Assembly: GCA_964023275.1 (NCBI GenBank)
Contig: OZ029916.1
Span: forward strand, 26,674,953 to 26,738,952
Reading direction: 5' to 3'
DNA from: Norana najaformis
Taxonomy: Eukaryota; Annelida; Clitellata; Crassiclitellata; Hormogastridae
Length of the DNA: 64,000 nt
The notes below the pieces were generated by a model that worked only from the letters and a program-made list of their open reading frames with translations, had not been told where the DNA came from and did not search any database. The translations under genes were made by a program, and so were the position numbers. The first letter of the stretch is position 1. Each line of letters opens with the position of its first letter. Shown in pieces: positions 1-14,191 of this stretch.

Positions 1-1606
1 CAACCTCAGCACCTCACTTCAAAGGAGTTTCTGTCATGTCAACTGGACCTTTACATAAGTGGGCACCGAGTCTTCACATTTAAATATCTCTGGTCATAAA
101 CACTGTCCTTGTGTATCAATGGCCTGTGGCTTTTGTCATTGTCCTCATACAACAATGGTCTCTGGCCTTAAGCGTCCTCACAGTCAATGGTCCCTGCCAC
201 TGATGTGGATTAGTAGTAACATGGTTTCACATGAACCACTAGGACCGGAACCTCCACAGGTGTGGCTGTAACCAGTCCTCCATAGGTGTGTCCGTAACCA
301 GTCCTCCACAGGTGTGTTTGTAACCAGTCCTCCACAGGTGTGTCCGTAGCCAGTCCTCCACAGGTGTGTTTGTAACCAGTCCTCCACAGGTGTGTCTGTA
401 ACCAGTATCCATTTTATTTAGCCCAGATTGGCAGAATTTTTCAAGCCATTGCTTAGCATATTCATGTATTGTCTGCAGTCTTCTGTCTTCTAGCTATATC
501 CTTGTCATACAAGACTTGGAAGTTATTCTCAGTGCAGTTATAGAGTGCAGGGTTTTTAAGAGGCTGATGCAGTTCCTCCTGTCATCACTTCTGCCAGCTT
601 CTTAGGAGGAGCAAAACCAAGTTAGCCAAAAAAAGATAAACTAATAACTTAAAGGAAAGACACTGAGATTCTAACTAGGGTGTTGCCACTGAAATTCTAA
701 CCAGAGCCAATGCCATTGAGACTGACAGCCAACCTGGTTAACCCACAGACTAGAGAAGTAGTTCATCAGGTGAAGCACAGGGGCCAACAGCCAATGTCAG
801 CTATTGCCTGGTTGCTTTCTGAATTTCGACAGTATGTGATTTTCTGGCAGAAAAACATTTGTCAGTGTCTGAATTTTTGCATTGATCAGTAAGCCAATAA
901 TTTTAAGTTTTACAAATTAGGCAGGTAATAGAAGACCAGTCCCTTGTGCCAACCCTGAGAGGTAGGCCTACATTAAGACCCACTAGGATAGTAGGATCTC
1001 CTGCAAGACACGAGTTTCGTGTCCAGAGTTTAAGCTAAATTTTGAATGAATGAAGGTACATTAACTTTTTTCACATAATGTCATAAACGCACAATAATAT
1101 ATCAAAACTGATGGAATTTGAATGCGCCTAATACAACAACATTACAAAGAACAGTGGACATTTTATTTCAAACATCATTATTTTTATTAAGTAATATTAA
1201 GCCTAATTCCAGTTTCAAGCCCAAGAGTTTTTAGTAACAGCTTTTCCAAGTCTAAAGTCTAAATGCTAGTAAAACAAAAATGATGGACATTTTTAGCAGA
1301 TGTGGCTAGGATGAATGACTTTAGATAATTTTTAATTAAATTACTTTTTCTTGCTTTAGCTATTGCAGTAACCCCGTATTATTTTTTCTGATGTCACACA
1401 ACAACTGTTTCCTCACTGTGAGGACATTTAAGGCCAGAGACTATTGCTGTATGAGTATAATGTGAAAAGCCACAGACCCTTGATACACAAGGACAGTGTT
1501 TAAGACCAGAGATCTTTAAATATGAAGACTCTTAAGGTCAGTACCCATTTATGTAAAGGTGAAGTTGACAGGACAGAAACTCCTCTGAAGTGAGGTGCTT
1601 TGGTTG
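1..1606. mobile_element. Foldback-type element with inverted arms of about 190 bp
   Basis: Positions 1 to about 186 are matched in reverse complement by about 1414-1606 with some 80-85% identity (for example the outer CAACCTCAGCACCTCACTTC against 1606-1587, and inner GGCCTTAAGCGTCCTCACAG against about 1433-1414). The left arm reaches the window edge, so the true terminus and target duplication cannot be seen. The 1.2-kb interior has no long frame. Best read as a non-autonomous inverted-repeat DNA transposon. Confidence 0.75.
251..406. repeat. 26-bp minisatellite, six copies
   Basis: Unit CCTCCACAGGTGTGTCTGTA plus ACCAGT, six adjacent copies with few differences, inside the inverted-repeat element just after its left arm. 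Confidence 0.95.
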
Positions 1607-4600
1607 AAGGCCCTTTGGCAAACACGACCAGAGCAATTTAAGGTCCACCCATCTTGACCATAGGTTGTGAGGAGTGGTCTTTGATGAATCAGCGATGAAT
1701 GAGGAATTAGTAAGACAGGTGCCCTAAGCAGATAAATACCTGGAATGCCAAAAGGTGCTTTGTATGCAGTGAGTTGTGTTAAATGGAGCCTTCAAAACTG
1801 TGGTTAGGCAGCAGAAGCTTTTTGGCCAGTTAGATCTGCTGATCACAGACACTGTCAGCCCAGTTGTGGTTAACTGGAAAGCCCACCATCCCTCAGCATG
1901 AGAGCTTAGCCTGGCATTGGTTGATGGATTGGGTGTGGTCTGACGGTGCTTGTTGCTGTAGCAGATGTCAGATGACATCAGTGGGAGGATGATAGAAAGG
2001 AATGCTTCACACCTAATGGCATCCAGATGCACTCTGTCCGTCTTCTGTGTTTCAGTCCACCCTTTCACTAGTCTTCCTATCTCTCTCTTGATCCGTCTGT
2101 CTCACCAAACCTGGCTGGGCCCTCTGTCTGAGCTGTCCATCAAATGGAGCAGGTTCTGAAAAGGAACAAATGCTGCTCTTGGAAGGAGAAGAATGCTTTT
2201 GAGAGCCACAGGGGTTTTATCTGGGATTTGTCTGATCAAAAGTGCTTCAAGCACTTCAAAAGATCTTGATTGTAGACAGCTGTTTGTCTGCTACTGGATT
2301 TGGGAGCTAGAATTGCATTCTGACTATATAAAAAGCGACTTTCTCTTTCGTCTATGTCTGTTTCAGAGTGAAAGTCTTCAAATATGAGAAGCCCTGATTA
2401 AGTTGTTGGGAATTTGCTACATAGTAAGTTAAGAGAAGAACTCTCAGGCTTTCGTCTGCCTTCATTCTGTAACAGGCATCAACCAGTTTTGTTTGCTGAT
2501 GGATTGTGATGTTGGGTGGGAAGCACAGCTGAGTTGTTTCCTTTCAGGGCCTTATAAATATTACATTACATTACGTGTTTGTGCAAGTTTCTTAAGTTTC
2601 AGTACCCCAAGCCATCCAGGTTTACTTCATTCACTGTGATGCATTATTTTGTTGTTTCATTTAAGGTAACAGTCGTCCCCAGAGTAGCCGATAGGTCTTT
2701 TTAGCTTTTTTATGGATGAGACAGTAGATTATCAGTACCTCATGATGGACTGAGATTTGAGCCTTTGATATTAAATGTGTTTTCAGGCTCTTCTCAATTC
2801 AAGTCAAATGCAGGATTGTTGCAAAATTATCTTCACAGCATTTTTTTATCTTATGCTTATGGATGAAGCGGAAAACTCTTTTTCTGAAGCAGAAGAGCAG
2901 CCAGTTTAAACTTTGTGTCACATTTTTTAACCTTTTTTTTGGAATTAAGAAACACACTGAAAAATTGAACCATGTAGTAAAAGGCTGCTGTGGTTAGCCT
3001 GTGGCTGTTGTTCTGGTAACTGTTAGATGTTGTAATTACATTATGCAGATTTAAGTCTTTATTGTGTTTGCATGCTTGAAAAGTTGCTATATAAATACTG
3101 CATTACATTACTTCAGTGGAAAAGTGGTCTTGACAAATATCATGAGTGGTTCAGCATCATTTACCTAATGCCCAGTAAACTTTTGATTTCATGGACGCAA
3201 CAATGGAATGGCTGTGTGTGATGTTGGCATGCATTCGATTAGTCATTGGCCTCTTACGGTTGCAATGCAATGACCTCTTATTAAACTTGACCCTGCTGCA
3301 GTTTAACAGCTTTGATTTGATTAATTTCTGGTGGTTCCAAAGTGCAAACCATTGTACTTACTTAGCTGAGTCATGGTATAAATATGTGATTAGCATGAGC
3401 TTGCCTACTTACTAATGCACTTGTTGACTTTGCTTGCTTAATATGTCACTTGCTGAGGATAAGTTCTGTGCCTGGGGTCTTAATTTCTTGATCTGTCAGA
3501 ATAATGCAGGCTGCAGAGGCAGAGTGGCAGAGCCTGGACCTTTGCCTATTTATCACCAGACAGCAACATCTGTGTTGCTGAATGGATGACAGAGTAGCAG
3601 ATACAATCCTTGCACTTATGGGTATTTTGTTACAGGGAATTGGAAGAATTGCAAATTTGCAGCTACATGTTAGACAGCCCTAGACCTTGAGATTGAAATC
3701 CCCTTTGGGGTTTACCTACAGAGGATTAGGCCTAAGAAGAAGGAGTGAGGAGAAATGGCAATAACTGCCCCCCCTCCCCCGGCTCCATCTGAAACATCCA
3801 ATGTCTCTGTTTACCTCAGAAATCTAAACCACATGTGTAGTGTTTATTTAGACTTCCTTAGTTGCAAGTAATGCAATTAGGAAAATTTGTTGTGTCTGAT
3901 TGCTGTCTAGCTTTGCCACTAGAAGTATCTGCTTCAGTGCAGAGATGAAAAATCATGGGCCAATAAGGGAAGCAGAGAACAATGATAAATTATCAAGATC
4001 ATAATCTCTAAATTTCAATTTAATATTTCCTGGTAAACATATATTGGCATCCCTACAGGCTTGTATGTATATGCATATTTGTACAGCACCTTTTAAGAAG
4101 TTCTCAGAGGCACTGAAATAGCACTGTGTGAAAGAATTTTGCGACTTAAGCTTAAAGTGTCTGGTAGGCAATGTCTGGCGGAAGAGCTTGGATTATCCTT
4201 TCCATGGGTGGTCTGGCCAGTGGTTTATTACAAGTCTGTAATCAAAGTGGAACAATATCTGCTACTTTGATCATGTTCGTGAGTTTGCCATGGCCTTGCA
4301 CATTTTTGTGACTGTGTATCACTCACTCACTCACTCACTCACTCATTTGTTTGTTCACTGGCTCAGATGTAATTTGATGTAATCATCCCCAGCAATGAAT
4401 TGGAACAGTGTTCCTGTGTGTAGTTGGAACAGAAGTGAGAGATGTAATCAGTGCTGATAAGACATAAACTATATCAAATCGCAAGTCATTTGGGATTATA
4501 AGCTTCACAGCCAGAGTTAAAGTTATTAATACTTAATCATACCCACGGCTGCCTCTCTGAGTTGACTTAAGGGACTATATATATAAATAGTCATTTGATC

Positions 4601-5384
4601 ATCCTACATACAAATAAAAATAATGATAATAATAAGACGATTTATAGAGCCCCATAGTACGGCCAAGGCCAAAAGGATGGCTCTGTACATGTACAGTTAT
4701 TGGCTGACTGCAGCCATTTGTGGCCAATGACTTATTCTAATCTACCCTGACAGATCTCCAGCTTTAAGGGGTTCATTCATTGGGCACATCTCTCAGGAGC
4801 TTTATCTTCGGTAGTGTAGTTAGATTACAGTGACTGTAAGGTATTGTGTGATGTATATAGTGACCTTTTCGAGGAATCTGCTCAGAAGGGCTTCCAGCTC
4901 AGCACCAGGCAAAGGGAACAGTCCTCCAGGTAATTAATTGGTCATAGTTAGTGGCTACTGGAAGAAAAGAAATGACAATGATTAAATCACATTAGATTAG
5001 TTTAAATTATATATATATGTGTGTGTGTATATATATATATAATATATATATACATATATATATATATATTTATATATATGTATGTGTAAAGTTGTGTAGG
5101 TCTAAGCACATGGGAAGCAAATGAGACTTTGAATATTATAATAGTGGGGTGGCAAAAGTTATTAGATAGGGGTTGGGGTGGGGTGGAATTGTTCATGTCT
5201 GTATGGTGTGGTGTGTGGTAGAATGTAGATCTGCTTAGTGTTGATTCTGGTGCAATGTTAATATCTAATCTAAAGGTGCCTAGGAAGACTTTAAAGTGGT
5301 GGGATGACTTAACGAGGCTTGGCTATGCTAGATACAGGCCAATGTTCCTTTCTCATCTGGGAAGTGCAGTTGGCCTGTGGGCCT
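1607..5384. other. No gene recognised
   Basis: AT-rich sequence with no convincing exon on either strand. Short runs of the form TATAAAT-n-ATTACATTACATT near 2551-2575 and 3090-3113 look like tails of old CR1/L2-like elements. (ACTC)n lies at about 4318-4344 and (TA)n at about 5008-5079. It could be 5' flank or a large first intron of papilin. Confidence 0.5.
5008..5079. repeat. TA-rich microsatellite
   Basis: Alternating AT with a short GTGTGT stretch. Similar TA runs occur at 11331-11361, 14155-14192 and 23215-23225. Confidence 0.8.
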
Positions 5385-5855
5385 TACTGTAGCTTCTGTA
5401 CTTTATACGATACAGTCATATCTCGTCCTATATTTGAGACACTCTTCATTGGCTTCCATCCAGCAGCGTGTCCATTTTAAGATTCTCACTCTTATGTGCA
5501 ACTGTGTTGCTGGCTCAGCTCCTCTTTACCTCATGGACTTTTACACTTTAGTCTCCTCGTTACCAGGCTGTAGCACCCTCGGCTCGGCCACCCATGATCT
5601 CTTGTTTGTCCCTCGCATGCAAACTGCTACCGCCCAGTCTAGAAGCTTTGCCTATGTCAGTCCCACCTGCTGGAACCGTCTCTCTCTCTCGAGATCTGTG
5701 ACTTGAGCCCTGTCTTTTCCCCTCTCAGGGTTCTGCAGGCTCCTGAAGACTGTGCTGTTGAACAGTGACTTTACTTGTTCAGGTCGGGAGTGCCCCTGTT
5801 GAGTTTATTCTCTAAGAGGCTCTTTATAAATCTTAAATTACAATTACAGTTACAA
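5385..5855 (+). mobile_element. CR1/L2-like LINE, 3' fragment
   Basis: Decayed end of a reverse-transcriptase protein: SLHWLPSSSVSILRF-like, then APLYLMDFYTLVSSLPG, AQSRSFAYVSPTCWNRL, which parallels 48820-49060. It ends in the tail CTTTATAAATCTTAAATTACAATTACAG. Only the C-terminal end of ORF2 and the 3' tail remain, as usual for 5'-truncated copies. Confidence 0.8.
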
Positions 5856-7364
5856 TTTAGAGTAACTGTTAAAGAAGATTTTGCTTTATAAATTAGCATG
5901 CATTCTAGACTAGATGTGCTATGCAAATGTTGTCTCGATTACATTATGCAATGCATTACTTGTTACAGTACATACAGGGTACTGTGTATCTGACTTCTAT
6001 GCTTTGCTTCTGGTCTTTCTGACCTCTCAGATGTCAACAGAGTCTATCAGTGGTCTGTGCTCATGGATTTTGTTTAAAATTCACTTTGAAGTGACCAATC
6101 ATCAGTTGATTGTTTTGATGATGGTGCTTAAAACTTTTCCAGATAAAATTAGATCAGCGTAGATTAGGTCTGATTATGTTGGTCACAATGTTCTTTGTGT
6201 GACGCATTTTTTGGTCAGGGTAGGTGTAAGTGGTTAGTTAGTTAAGGCCTGTAATGTACTGAGCTTTTTCTGACATGGGTTGAGGATTCTCAGGCTTTGC
6301 ATTTCATTTTACAAAGCAAAACTGTTAACAGTGTTATGCAATTCTTATCTAATGTCAGAACTTTTGTAGCACCACTTTAGTAATGTACAAGACATTAGTT
6401 GATGTATTTACAAATCTGATCAATTCCAGAAAGTGAGTTTCATGAATCAAAGAGGTAGCCTAAGGAATTGGCTCACTTACTTAATAGCTCACCTGTTTAT
6501 TAGCTCAGTTACATATGACCTTATTTTGATCTTGAGATCAAAGAAGGTTTCTTAGAAAAATGTTTCAAACCTTTTAAAGAAAACAGTAATACCAAACTGT
6601 TGGTGTCACTTTGTAGTTTAACTTTCACTTTTGGTCTGGATTTTCCGTTTTCCTAAGGCATTGGCTAGACATTTTTGCTAGGCCAATTTTTAAACTGACT
6701 TTGTCTGCACTTGGTCATTGATGGTAATGCGATGTAAGCTACAGAACCATGATGTGAGTAGCTTAACTTTATTAGGTAGTCATTGAGACACCTGTTTGCA
6801 CATTTTGGACTGCAGTCAGACTATGGATATGCCACTATGTGGCAAAAGGGGTTTCTGCTGCTGGCAGTTGAACAACTGGGGGTTATATGTGTGGTTCAAT
6901 TTCTGTTGCCAGCGTTGTCATTATACAAATGCTTCATGTGTTATATATGGCTGTATATTTAGTTGATGATGATTTGCCAATTTTGTATGTTGCTTTCATC
7001 ATGCATTTTAAGATGAAAGTCATGAAAAGTGTTGTGGACACTGAAGGATTTATTAGTAATGAAGCCATTTCGTTGATCAAGTACAGCTAGCATAGTCCAC
7101 AGCCTCTGGTAGGGCTGATGTATGAAGCAAATGGATTGACTTGGTTACTGCAAATGTTTGTACATCAGCTTCTTCTCAGCTATTCTTAAGGGACTTGAAT
7201 AACTGGGGCAAAAACCAGCATGTATTGTAGCTGTTGTTTTTCCACTTCAACTGCAGTGGTTTAACTGTCGTTGGTGTAGAGATGGATGTCACCACTTGAC
7301 TGATTAATAGCAAATACTAAATATATATTGTAAGTTCCGCATCCTTGTTATTATATTTTGACAG
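5856..7364. other. No gene recognised upstream of first visible papilin exon
   Basis: AT-rich, no exon or repeat identified. A signal-peptide exon ending in phase 0 is expected upstream of 7365, but no open Met-start frame with a hydrophobic core and good donor was convincing. Confidence 0.45.
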
Positions 7365-7507
7365 GCCGCTGCAAACAAACCGAATGTGGATGAATCTGGC
7401 AAAACCACGGTAAAGGAGGAGTGGGGTGAGTGGATAGAAGTGATTCCTTGCTCACGCACTTGTGGTGGGGGAGTACAGTTTCTTGAGAGAAAATGCCATA
7501 AAGTTGG
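7365..7507 (+). CDS. PAPLN: Papilin exon 1 of those seen: first TSP1, N-terminal half
   Basis: Acceptor GACAG, donor GTGAGT; phase 0 in, 2 out. After a short linker it reads [20 protein letters not shown], the W-x-x-W and CSxTCGGG signature of the TSP1 repeat that opens ADAMTS-like proteins. It cannot be the first coding exon because it has no Met or signal peptide and has a good acceptor. Confidence 0.92.
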
Positions 7508-8174
7508 GTGAGTTTACAGTCTGATGCTTTTACAGTTTCAAAGTATAATACTTCTCCTGTGATTCAGTGCTGTCAAAGTCATGATGTTTCTTCGCCAAAG
7601 AGCAAGTTCCAATATAAAGTTGTCGTTCTCATAATTTACAAGGTGCGGCATGGCTTAGGACCAAGCTAGCTAGATTAGCCTACTTACTCCTCCTAGGTTA
7701 AACTTAGATGAGCTTCCACTGGCCAGCTGTTTGTCCCATTTTTCTAAAAGAATGCTTGCAGTTGCCATGCATTTTCATTCACTGGTTAATCTATTTGGAA
7801 TTCTTTGTCTCCAGTTTGCCAAATCTTATTTTGGAAACAGTTGAAGATGATTAGTAATGATGACGAAGTTTCATCTTTGTTATATTATACAAGTTTTGAG
7901 TTGAGCATTCTCACCAACACTGCATTTGATTTTACTGAAAATAAGTGATATTTTAAAATATTAAGGACTGCTGCTGCAAGTTTAATGGTTTGTGTGTGCT
8001 CATTTAGTGGTCTGCTTAATTTTTTCCATAATTTAGTTTATTATTGAGGACATTTGTTCTTTGTAATGACTTTAGACCTGATGGTTGGCCATTTTGCACT
8101 GGTCCAAGTGGAACTTATGTCTCTTGCAATGTCCAGGTCAGTGGGATATTCAGCTTCCACTATTATGACTTACA

Positions 8175-8253
<79 letters not shown>

Positions 8254-11200
8254 GTGTGATAATAGCAATGATAATGTGAATGGTAATTATAGAACTGGAA
8301 ATGATAGGTGTGCTAATGGAGATGATGAAGATTAAAATGATGTTACTGAAAATGGCAATCAGAATAAATGAAGATGCATAAGATATAATTCAATTTGTAA
8401 AGACGCTGCCTTATTTGCTAAACTTGCAATTTTAGTTTCATGCTGTTAAGCGTTACATTTTTTAGGTAGACAACTAGAGTTTTTAATCAGAGATGCGATG
8501 TTTTAGGTAACATTCTATAACCAAAAAACTGATGGATGAAACCCCTGCAAAATCTACAAGGTCTAAAACCTTTCAATAATTTTTCATGTTTCTAGGACTG
8601 TCCCACAGGCAGTTTGGATTTTCGACTTGCTCAATGTGAACACTACAATACAATTCCCTTCAATGGAAGTTTCTATGAATGGGAACCGTACTATCATGGT
8701 AACTAGATTTCAGCTGCGTAAAAAATTGAACAGCTGCGTAAAAAATTGAACATCATAAACATCTGGTTTTTCGCAGACATTTTATCATAAATCCCGACAC
8801 ATCAAGTTTGTTTATTGGTCTGGAATACAAATTTTAGACACTTATGTACAGTTCACAGAATTTCTTTGGTCTGTGTTACTTTGGTAGTTTATCATGGGAA
8901 TTTCACAGGACTGCCATTAGAAGTAGTGTAACCATGTAATTATTTTAACTCCTCCTGGATTGCCGTTGACTGTAATGTAGCTAGGTAGGCCCATAATGTA
9001 TTTTGTTGAATTATAAACTTATGCTACAGAAATTTGTATCTCGTGTTTATAAGCACAGTGTTTTCTCTGTCATAGCCAAATACAAACCTGTTGTTCCAAG
9101 TGAGGAATGAAATTATTTCAGTGACCTAAAAATTGTAACACTGTCTCCTCTGGATGTTCTGCAAAAGGAGGAAAGAGTTTAGCACCGAGAAAGACCAGGA
9201 ATTTCTTAGAAATAAGCTTCAGCATTGTGCTGGAGCTGGAACACGTCTGATCAGCCAGGGGCCAATTGACCCAGAGCAGTGGAGAGTAGTGAGGGATGTT
9301 TTGGCGAAGCAAGCTAACCTGGGTGCAATGGAAAGATAGCCAGCCAGCTGGGTTAAACCAGGAAACCGATGCTTAAACAGATTGTGGCTATAAATGAGTC
9401 ACACGGACTTTAGCTCACTGAGTCATCACTTCCTGTGCTCTGAAATTTAACCAGTATTATTGCTCTGAAATTTAACCAGTATTATTACTTATCATTATGG
9501 TGTAATAATTCTCTGATGACATAATTTTATTGTTTTCTTCTGCAAGTCATATTTCATCTGTTAGTAAGTTACTACTGGTATCCTTAGATCTGTAACCTTG
9601 GGACAGTGGTTTAAAAACTTGATAGCTACTGCAACCTGATATATCCATACTGGCTTGTATCTAGAACACATCAAATAAAAGTGTTGTTTTGATGCTAAGT
9701 AACCTAGCTTATGTACTGACATACACCTACATCAAGTGGATGTGAAGTTGATATGTACTGGTTTACTGGGTGAATTTAGTAATTTTTTCTTTGGTTTGGA
9801 TTGATTTTGGGGCTGCATTTGATTCTTTGGTGATTACTTCTGCCAATAATTTGCTGAATGATTTTGATTGATCTGTTGCCTAGTTGATTTTTTGAAATTT
9901 TGTTGCTATAGCAACCAATAAATGTGCCTTATACTGCCAAGCGAAAGGGCAGTCTTTCTACTACAGACATGCAGATAAAGTGATAGATGGAACTCCGTGT
10001 GAAATTCAGTCGCCAAATATGTGTGTGAATGGAATTTGTGAGGTCAGTTTCCATGTTTGAAGATTTCAGTTTCTCAATTTTTTATGTTGTTGTTGCCAAT
10101 TTCTTTTCATTTCAGTAGAATTTTGTCATTTTTTACCATTTTTATCTATATTAATGTGCCATTGATATCAAACACGTTGTTATGATGCATATTTTGTTTT
10201 TAATTTTTTTAGAACACTTATTATGCGCACTAATTCAGTAAGTATAAATATGAGGCACAGATAAATGTTTGCTAGGGGCCAAGATGGGTTCCTGCAAAGG
10301 CCAGGAAACATGTTAACAACAATAATACTTTCTTACTATCCTTGTTGTGTTATTGTTGATGTTGCCACCACAACCTGTTTTGGCAAGAATAGCAGTATTC
10401 ATGTCTTGTCATTGTTGCTGTCGCTAATGAAACTTCATCATAGTTTCTTTTGCAAATCATAACAAGTGATGAAATTGGGATCAGGTTGTGAAAACCTTTC
10501 ATCTTGGGACTTTTGAAGGGCCTAGGAACATTTATCCAGTCGTTAAAGGACTTTATGAAATTGTATTGTCAAAGAGATATCACCTGGAGTAGCTCTCACT
10601 TGTAAGGCATTCACATTTGTGGAATTGGATGACCCTGCCATCCTGGAATATGGCTGTTTATGTGATTAACAGAGAAGCAGAGTTTTTGTGAACCTTTATT
10701 AATAGCCTTTCTCAATTCTTGATGTAGTTCAGGTCATTTGGAAGTTTGTGAGTTAGCACCTACTAAACCCAAGATTAGTAAAGCTTTGCACTCATTTAAA
10801 AACAGTTTTCTCAACTTTCCAGCACACATTGCATCTGGGGCATGTTTATGCATGTTAAGTCACTGGTATTTACATTTTACATTATTTTAAGCAGCTTGTT
10901 GAAGTTGAGCCGCAGACCTTGCCTGAAACATATTCTCCAAAAATCTGATGGACATTTGATATCTGTCCTGGATTGGTTCTTCCTCAATGAGAAACAGGTC
11001 CTCAGAGTATTTAAAAGCTGTTAAGGAATGACTGCTTTGATTGGGGCTAGCCATAGTGTTGCCATATTGTGTTGTGTTGTCAGCTGTTTAGACAACTGTT
11101 GTGCAGATGGATTTATTTCTGTGTATTGGAAGACACTCTGGCTAACCTCTGGATGACCTTTGGGTTAACCCTCAAAGGAAATGCTTCTCAACACATATTG

Positions 11201-14156
11201 GTTTTGACATCAATATTGGTATGGGTGTTGTTATCCAACCTGTCTGAACCAAGACAGATAAGGGGAGGGAAAGTATTGCTTCATGTATAAGGCCTTGATT
11301 ATACAGAGGAAAACTTTACAGCATGTGGGTATATATATATATATATTATATATATATATGAATATCTATAATGTTTGTGTGGGAATTTGTATAGAGTTAC
11401 TGGTAGTTTCCTGCTTAAAGTGATGTTGGTGGGTTTTTGAGGGCAAAGGTCAAAAACTTGATTAAGACCGTTGTGCCTGGGTTCCAGGTTTGCATGTCAA
11501 GAAATTTGATACATTATAAAATATACTGTGCAGTTGTCTGATCATTCTTGTAGTAGCTGCTAGAGGCTAAAACAGCCAGTGCAGGGCTGGCCACCCACCT
11601 TGATAAGTGAAAACATGAGAATGAAGATAAGAACAGTTTACATCCATTGCCTCCTGTTGATGGCTGAGGGGCCAAACTTCTGAGCTATTTGGTACTGTTG
11701 TTATGATACATGAAATATTAGCTGTAGGTGGTGTATGTGGTGGTAGAGTTCTAGTGTGCTTGCCTCATGTCTTCCCCAATCAAAGTTCATATCCCTGTGC
11801 TTTATGCGATATTAATATTGTTGTTGATTGCTGCTCTTACGTTCGTGCTTCCCCTGAAAGACCCACCAATGGATCAGGCCTTTCAGAGTAGTTTAATTAA
11901 GGAGCAGGTTTACCTAACATTATGTGAAAGAATTGCTGTGTAACTGTATGTAGCACAATAGCTTGAGCAGTAGCGTGAACTTTAATTAACTTCCTGTCTG
12001 CTTTCTTGATTGAGCTCAAATTCAGTTGGAATGTTGTGAGCTGGCACTTCCTGCTCCCTGCCTGGTAAGGATAAGGTGACGAAGTGCTGCCCTATAAGCT
12101 AACCCCAAAAGGCAGTCATTGGTATGGAGTGTTAGTGACTTAATTTTCTTAGCCTCAGCATATAAGGGCTAGTGGCCGGTCCTGTCTCTTGCCATCCGCA
12201 TCCCAGCTAAATGATGTACATACTCATTTTATGGCCAAGTTATCCAGGGGATGCTAATGGGAAAGAAATCTTGAAATACCTGTCTGTCTGGACAGGTTTA
12301 CAGTCCGACATGCCAGCTACTAGGCTAAACTTCAGATATAAGCTTTGTTTGCACGTGTGTGGACTTTTATATAGACCTACAAATGTCTGGTGGCCATGAT
12401 CTGGACTTTTACACAGGCCTACAAATGTCTGGTGGCCATGATGTGGCCATGTTTGCACCGGTTGTAATTTTGTCTTTAAAGTTTGTCTTCAAGTGGACTT
12501 TGTTCAGTAATTCTGTGTTTGGACTACTAGAGTGATTTATTTGTTGAGTTCCTTACACAAGTTTGCTGTGGTTTTTGAGTTTTTGGACAGTTTTTTCTGC
12601 TTGTGATTAACGCCCTTTTCACCTAGATATAGTTCATCTCTACTCAAGGGGATGACAGGTTCAAGATAGGTGGTCGTGGCTGACACCCACAGACCTATCT
12701 AGACCATTGCTTTGGAATGGCATTGATCATATACCAGAATAGGTTTCTACCATTGATCAAGTGGCTGTCCATTGCAGATCTACCATAAAGCTTCTTATAA
12801 ACACCCCCGTGTTTATTTATCCGCATTGTTTTTACCCTCCTGTGGCAATAAGAGACTGGCATTTAAAAGAGGCTGGCGTATATTTGCACAAGTCATGTTT
12901 ACCTCCTGTAAAATATTGTATTTGTGTTTATTTTCTCCAAGACTACTGCTAATTGCACTGCAAAAATATGGCTGAATGTATTTTTTAGCCTATTCCGCCA
13001 TGTTTGTGTGACATAATCATAGCACACGCACTGTACCCAGTAATTCTAATTCTAATTGTAATCAGAAATTTATAAAGCGCCGCTTCAAGATAGCATCATC
13101 AGAGGTGCTCTGGCCCGACGTCCCAGAAGGGGGGAATAATATGGTCTTCAAGTAGAGAGGGAGAGAATCTCCTGTCGAAGGTAGGCAGGTAAGTCATTTC
13201 AGGAAACGGGGCCAGCAATAGCAAAGCTGCGGCACTGAGCGGCAGTTCGAGCTAGAGGGACGGCGAGATTGCCCTGAACTGACAAATGCAGTGGTCTGTA
13301 GCCAGGAATAGAAGGGGGAAGCAGAGCTCCCTCAGATAAAGCAGAGCACAGTTAACAAGACAGTTCCAGATTTTGAAGAGAATACGCTCTCATGTATTGG
13401 AACCCAATACAGTTTTTCCAGCATAGCTGCAGAGATAACTTTGGAATTCCACCAATCATCCTACGAGGCTGGCATTGCCAAAATCAGTTCTGGAGCAGAT
13501 GAACGCATGAACCGGGGTAGTTGCAGCCTGGGTCATGAAGGAGCATTGGATGGTGCGAATTTGGCGAATTTGGCGCAGATGATAAAAGCAAGAGCAACAG
13601 ATGTTCTTTTTGTCCTGCCGCAGAGTGAGCTGTGTCTTTACCCAGTGTCTTTACCATACTGGCACTTAAATGAGACCAAGGGGCTATTGGAAGTGGGCTT
13701 TTAAAGGAGGTTGATGTTTTTTGCTAAAATCATTTTATCCCTCCCCAGTGGCTGTGGAAGAGGGGCATTTAAATGGGAGGAGTTTAATTGGGGCCTGGCA
13801 CTTAAAAGAAGTTTGACAGTACATATCTTTGCAGTTTATGTGATTTTGCATATTAGCTCAAGGGTTTTTGAGCACTTATGTTTGTTTCTGCCTGTGTGTG
13901 ATGGGCTGTCAAGTGGACGGAGACTTTTAAGAAAGCTTGTCTGAACTCCATATGGACAAAATTATTTTTAATAGCCCTGTTCTTATTGCATTTCTTTGTG
14001 TTCTTAGTCATTAGTGAGTGCTTTTTACTTACTGCCAATAGGGGCAAGATGGCAGAGAAAGGACAGGCCATGATTTCAACGGCCAAGACCAAGAAAATGA
14101 TGTCACCAGCATTCTTCTTCTGCTTCTTTGCCCTCAGGCCCTCTATACAGAATTTA

Positions 14157-14191
<35 letters not shown>

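Noticed and set aside
1724-2068. Minus-strand 114-residue frame
   Set aside because: No recognisable motif, no splice context; cannot be told from chance or decayed repeat.
4318-4344. (ACTC)n run
   Set aside because: Plain microsatellite, nothing further to say.
8054-8335. Open frame with a long poly-Asp run
   Set aside because: It is a (GAT)n microsatellite in an intron. Only 8076-8136 is coding, in the frame that continues papilin.
9154-9339. Plus-strand open frame with protein-like composition ([14 protein letters not shown])
   Set aside because: No splice signals in phase with papilin, no family match; lies in intron 3. Probably chance or an old repeat.
12655-12700. Short palindrome GATAGGT...ACCTATC
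   Set aside because: Seven-base arms with a 23-bp loop; expected by chance at this window size.
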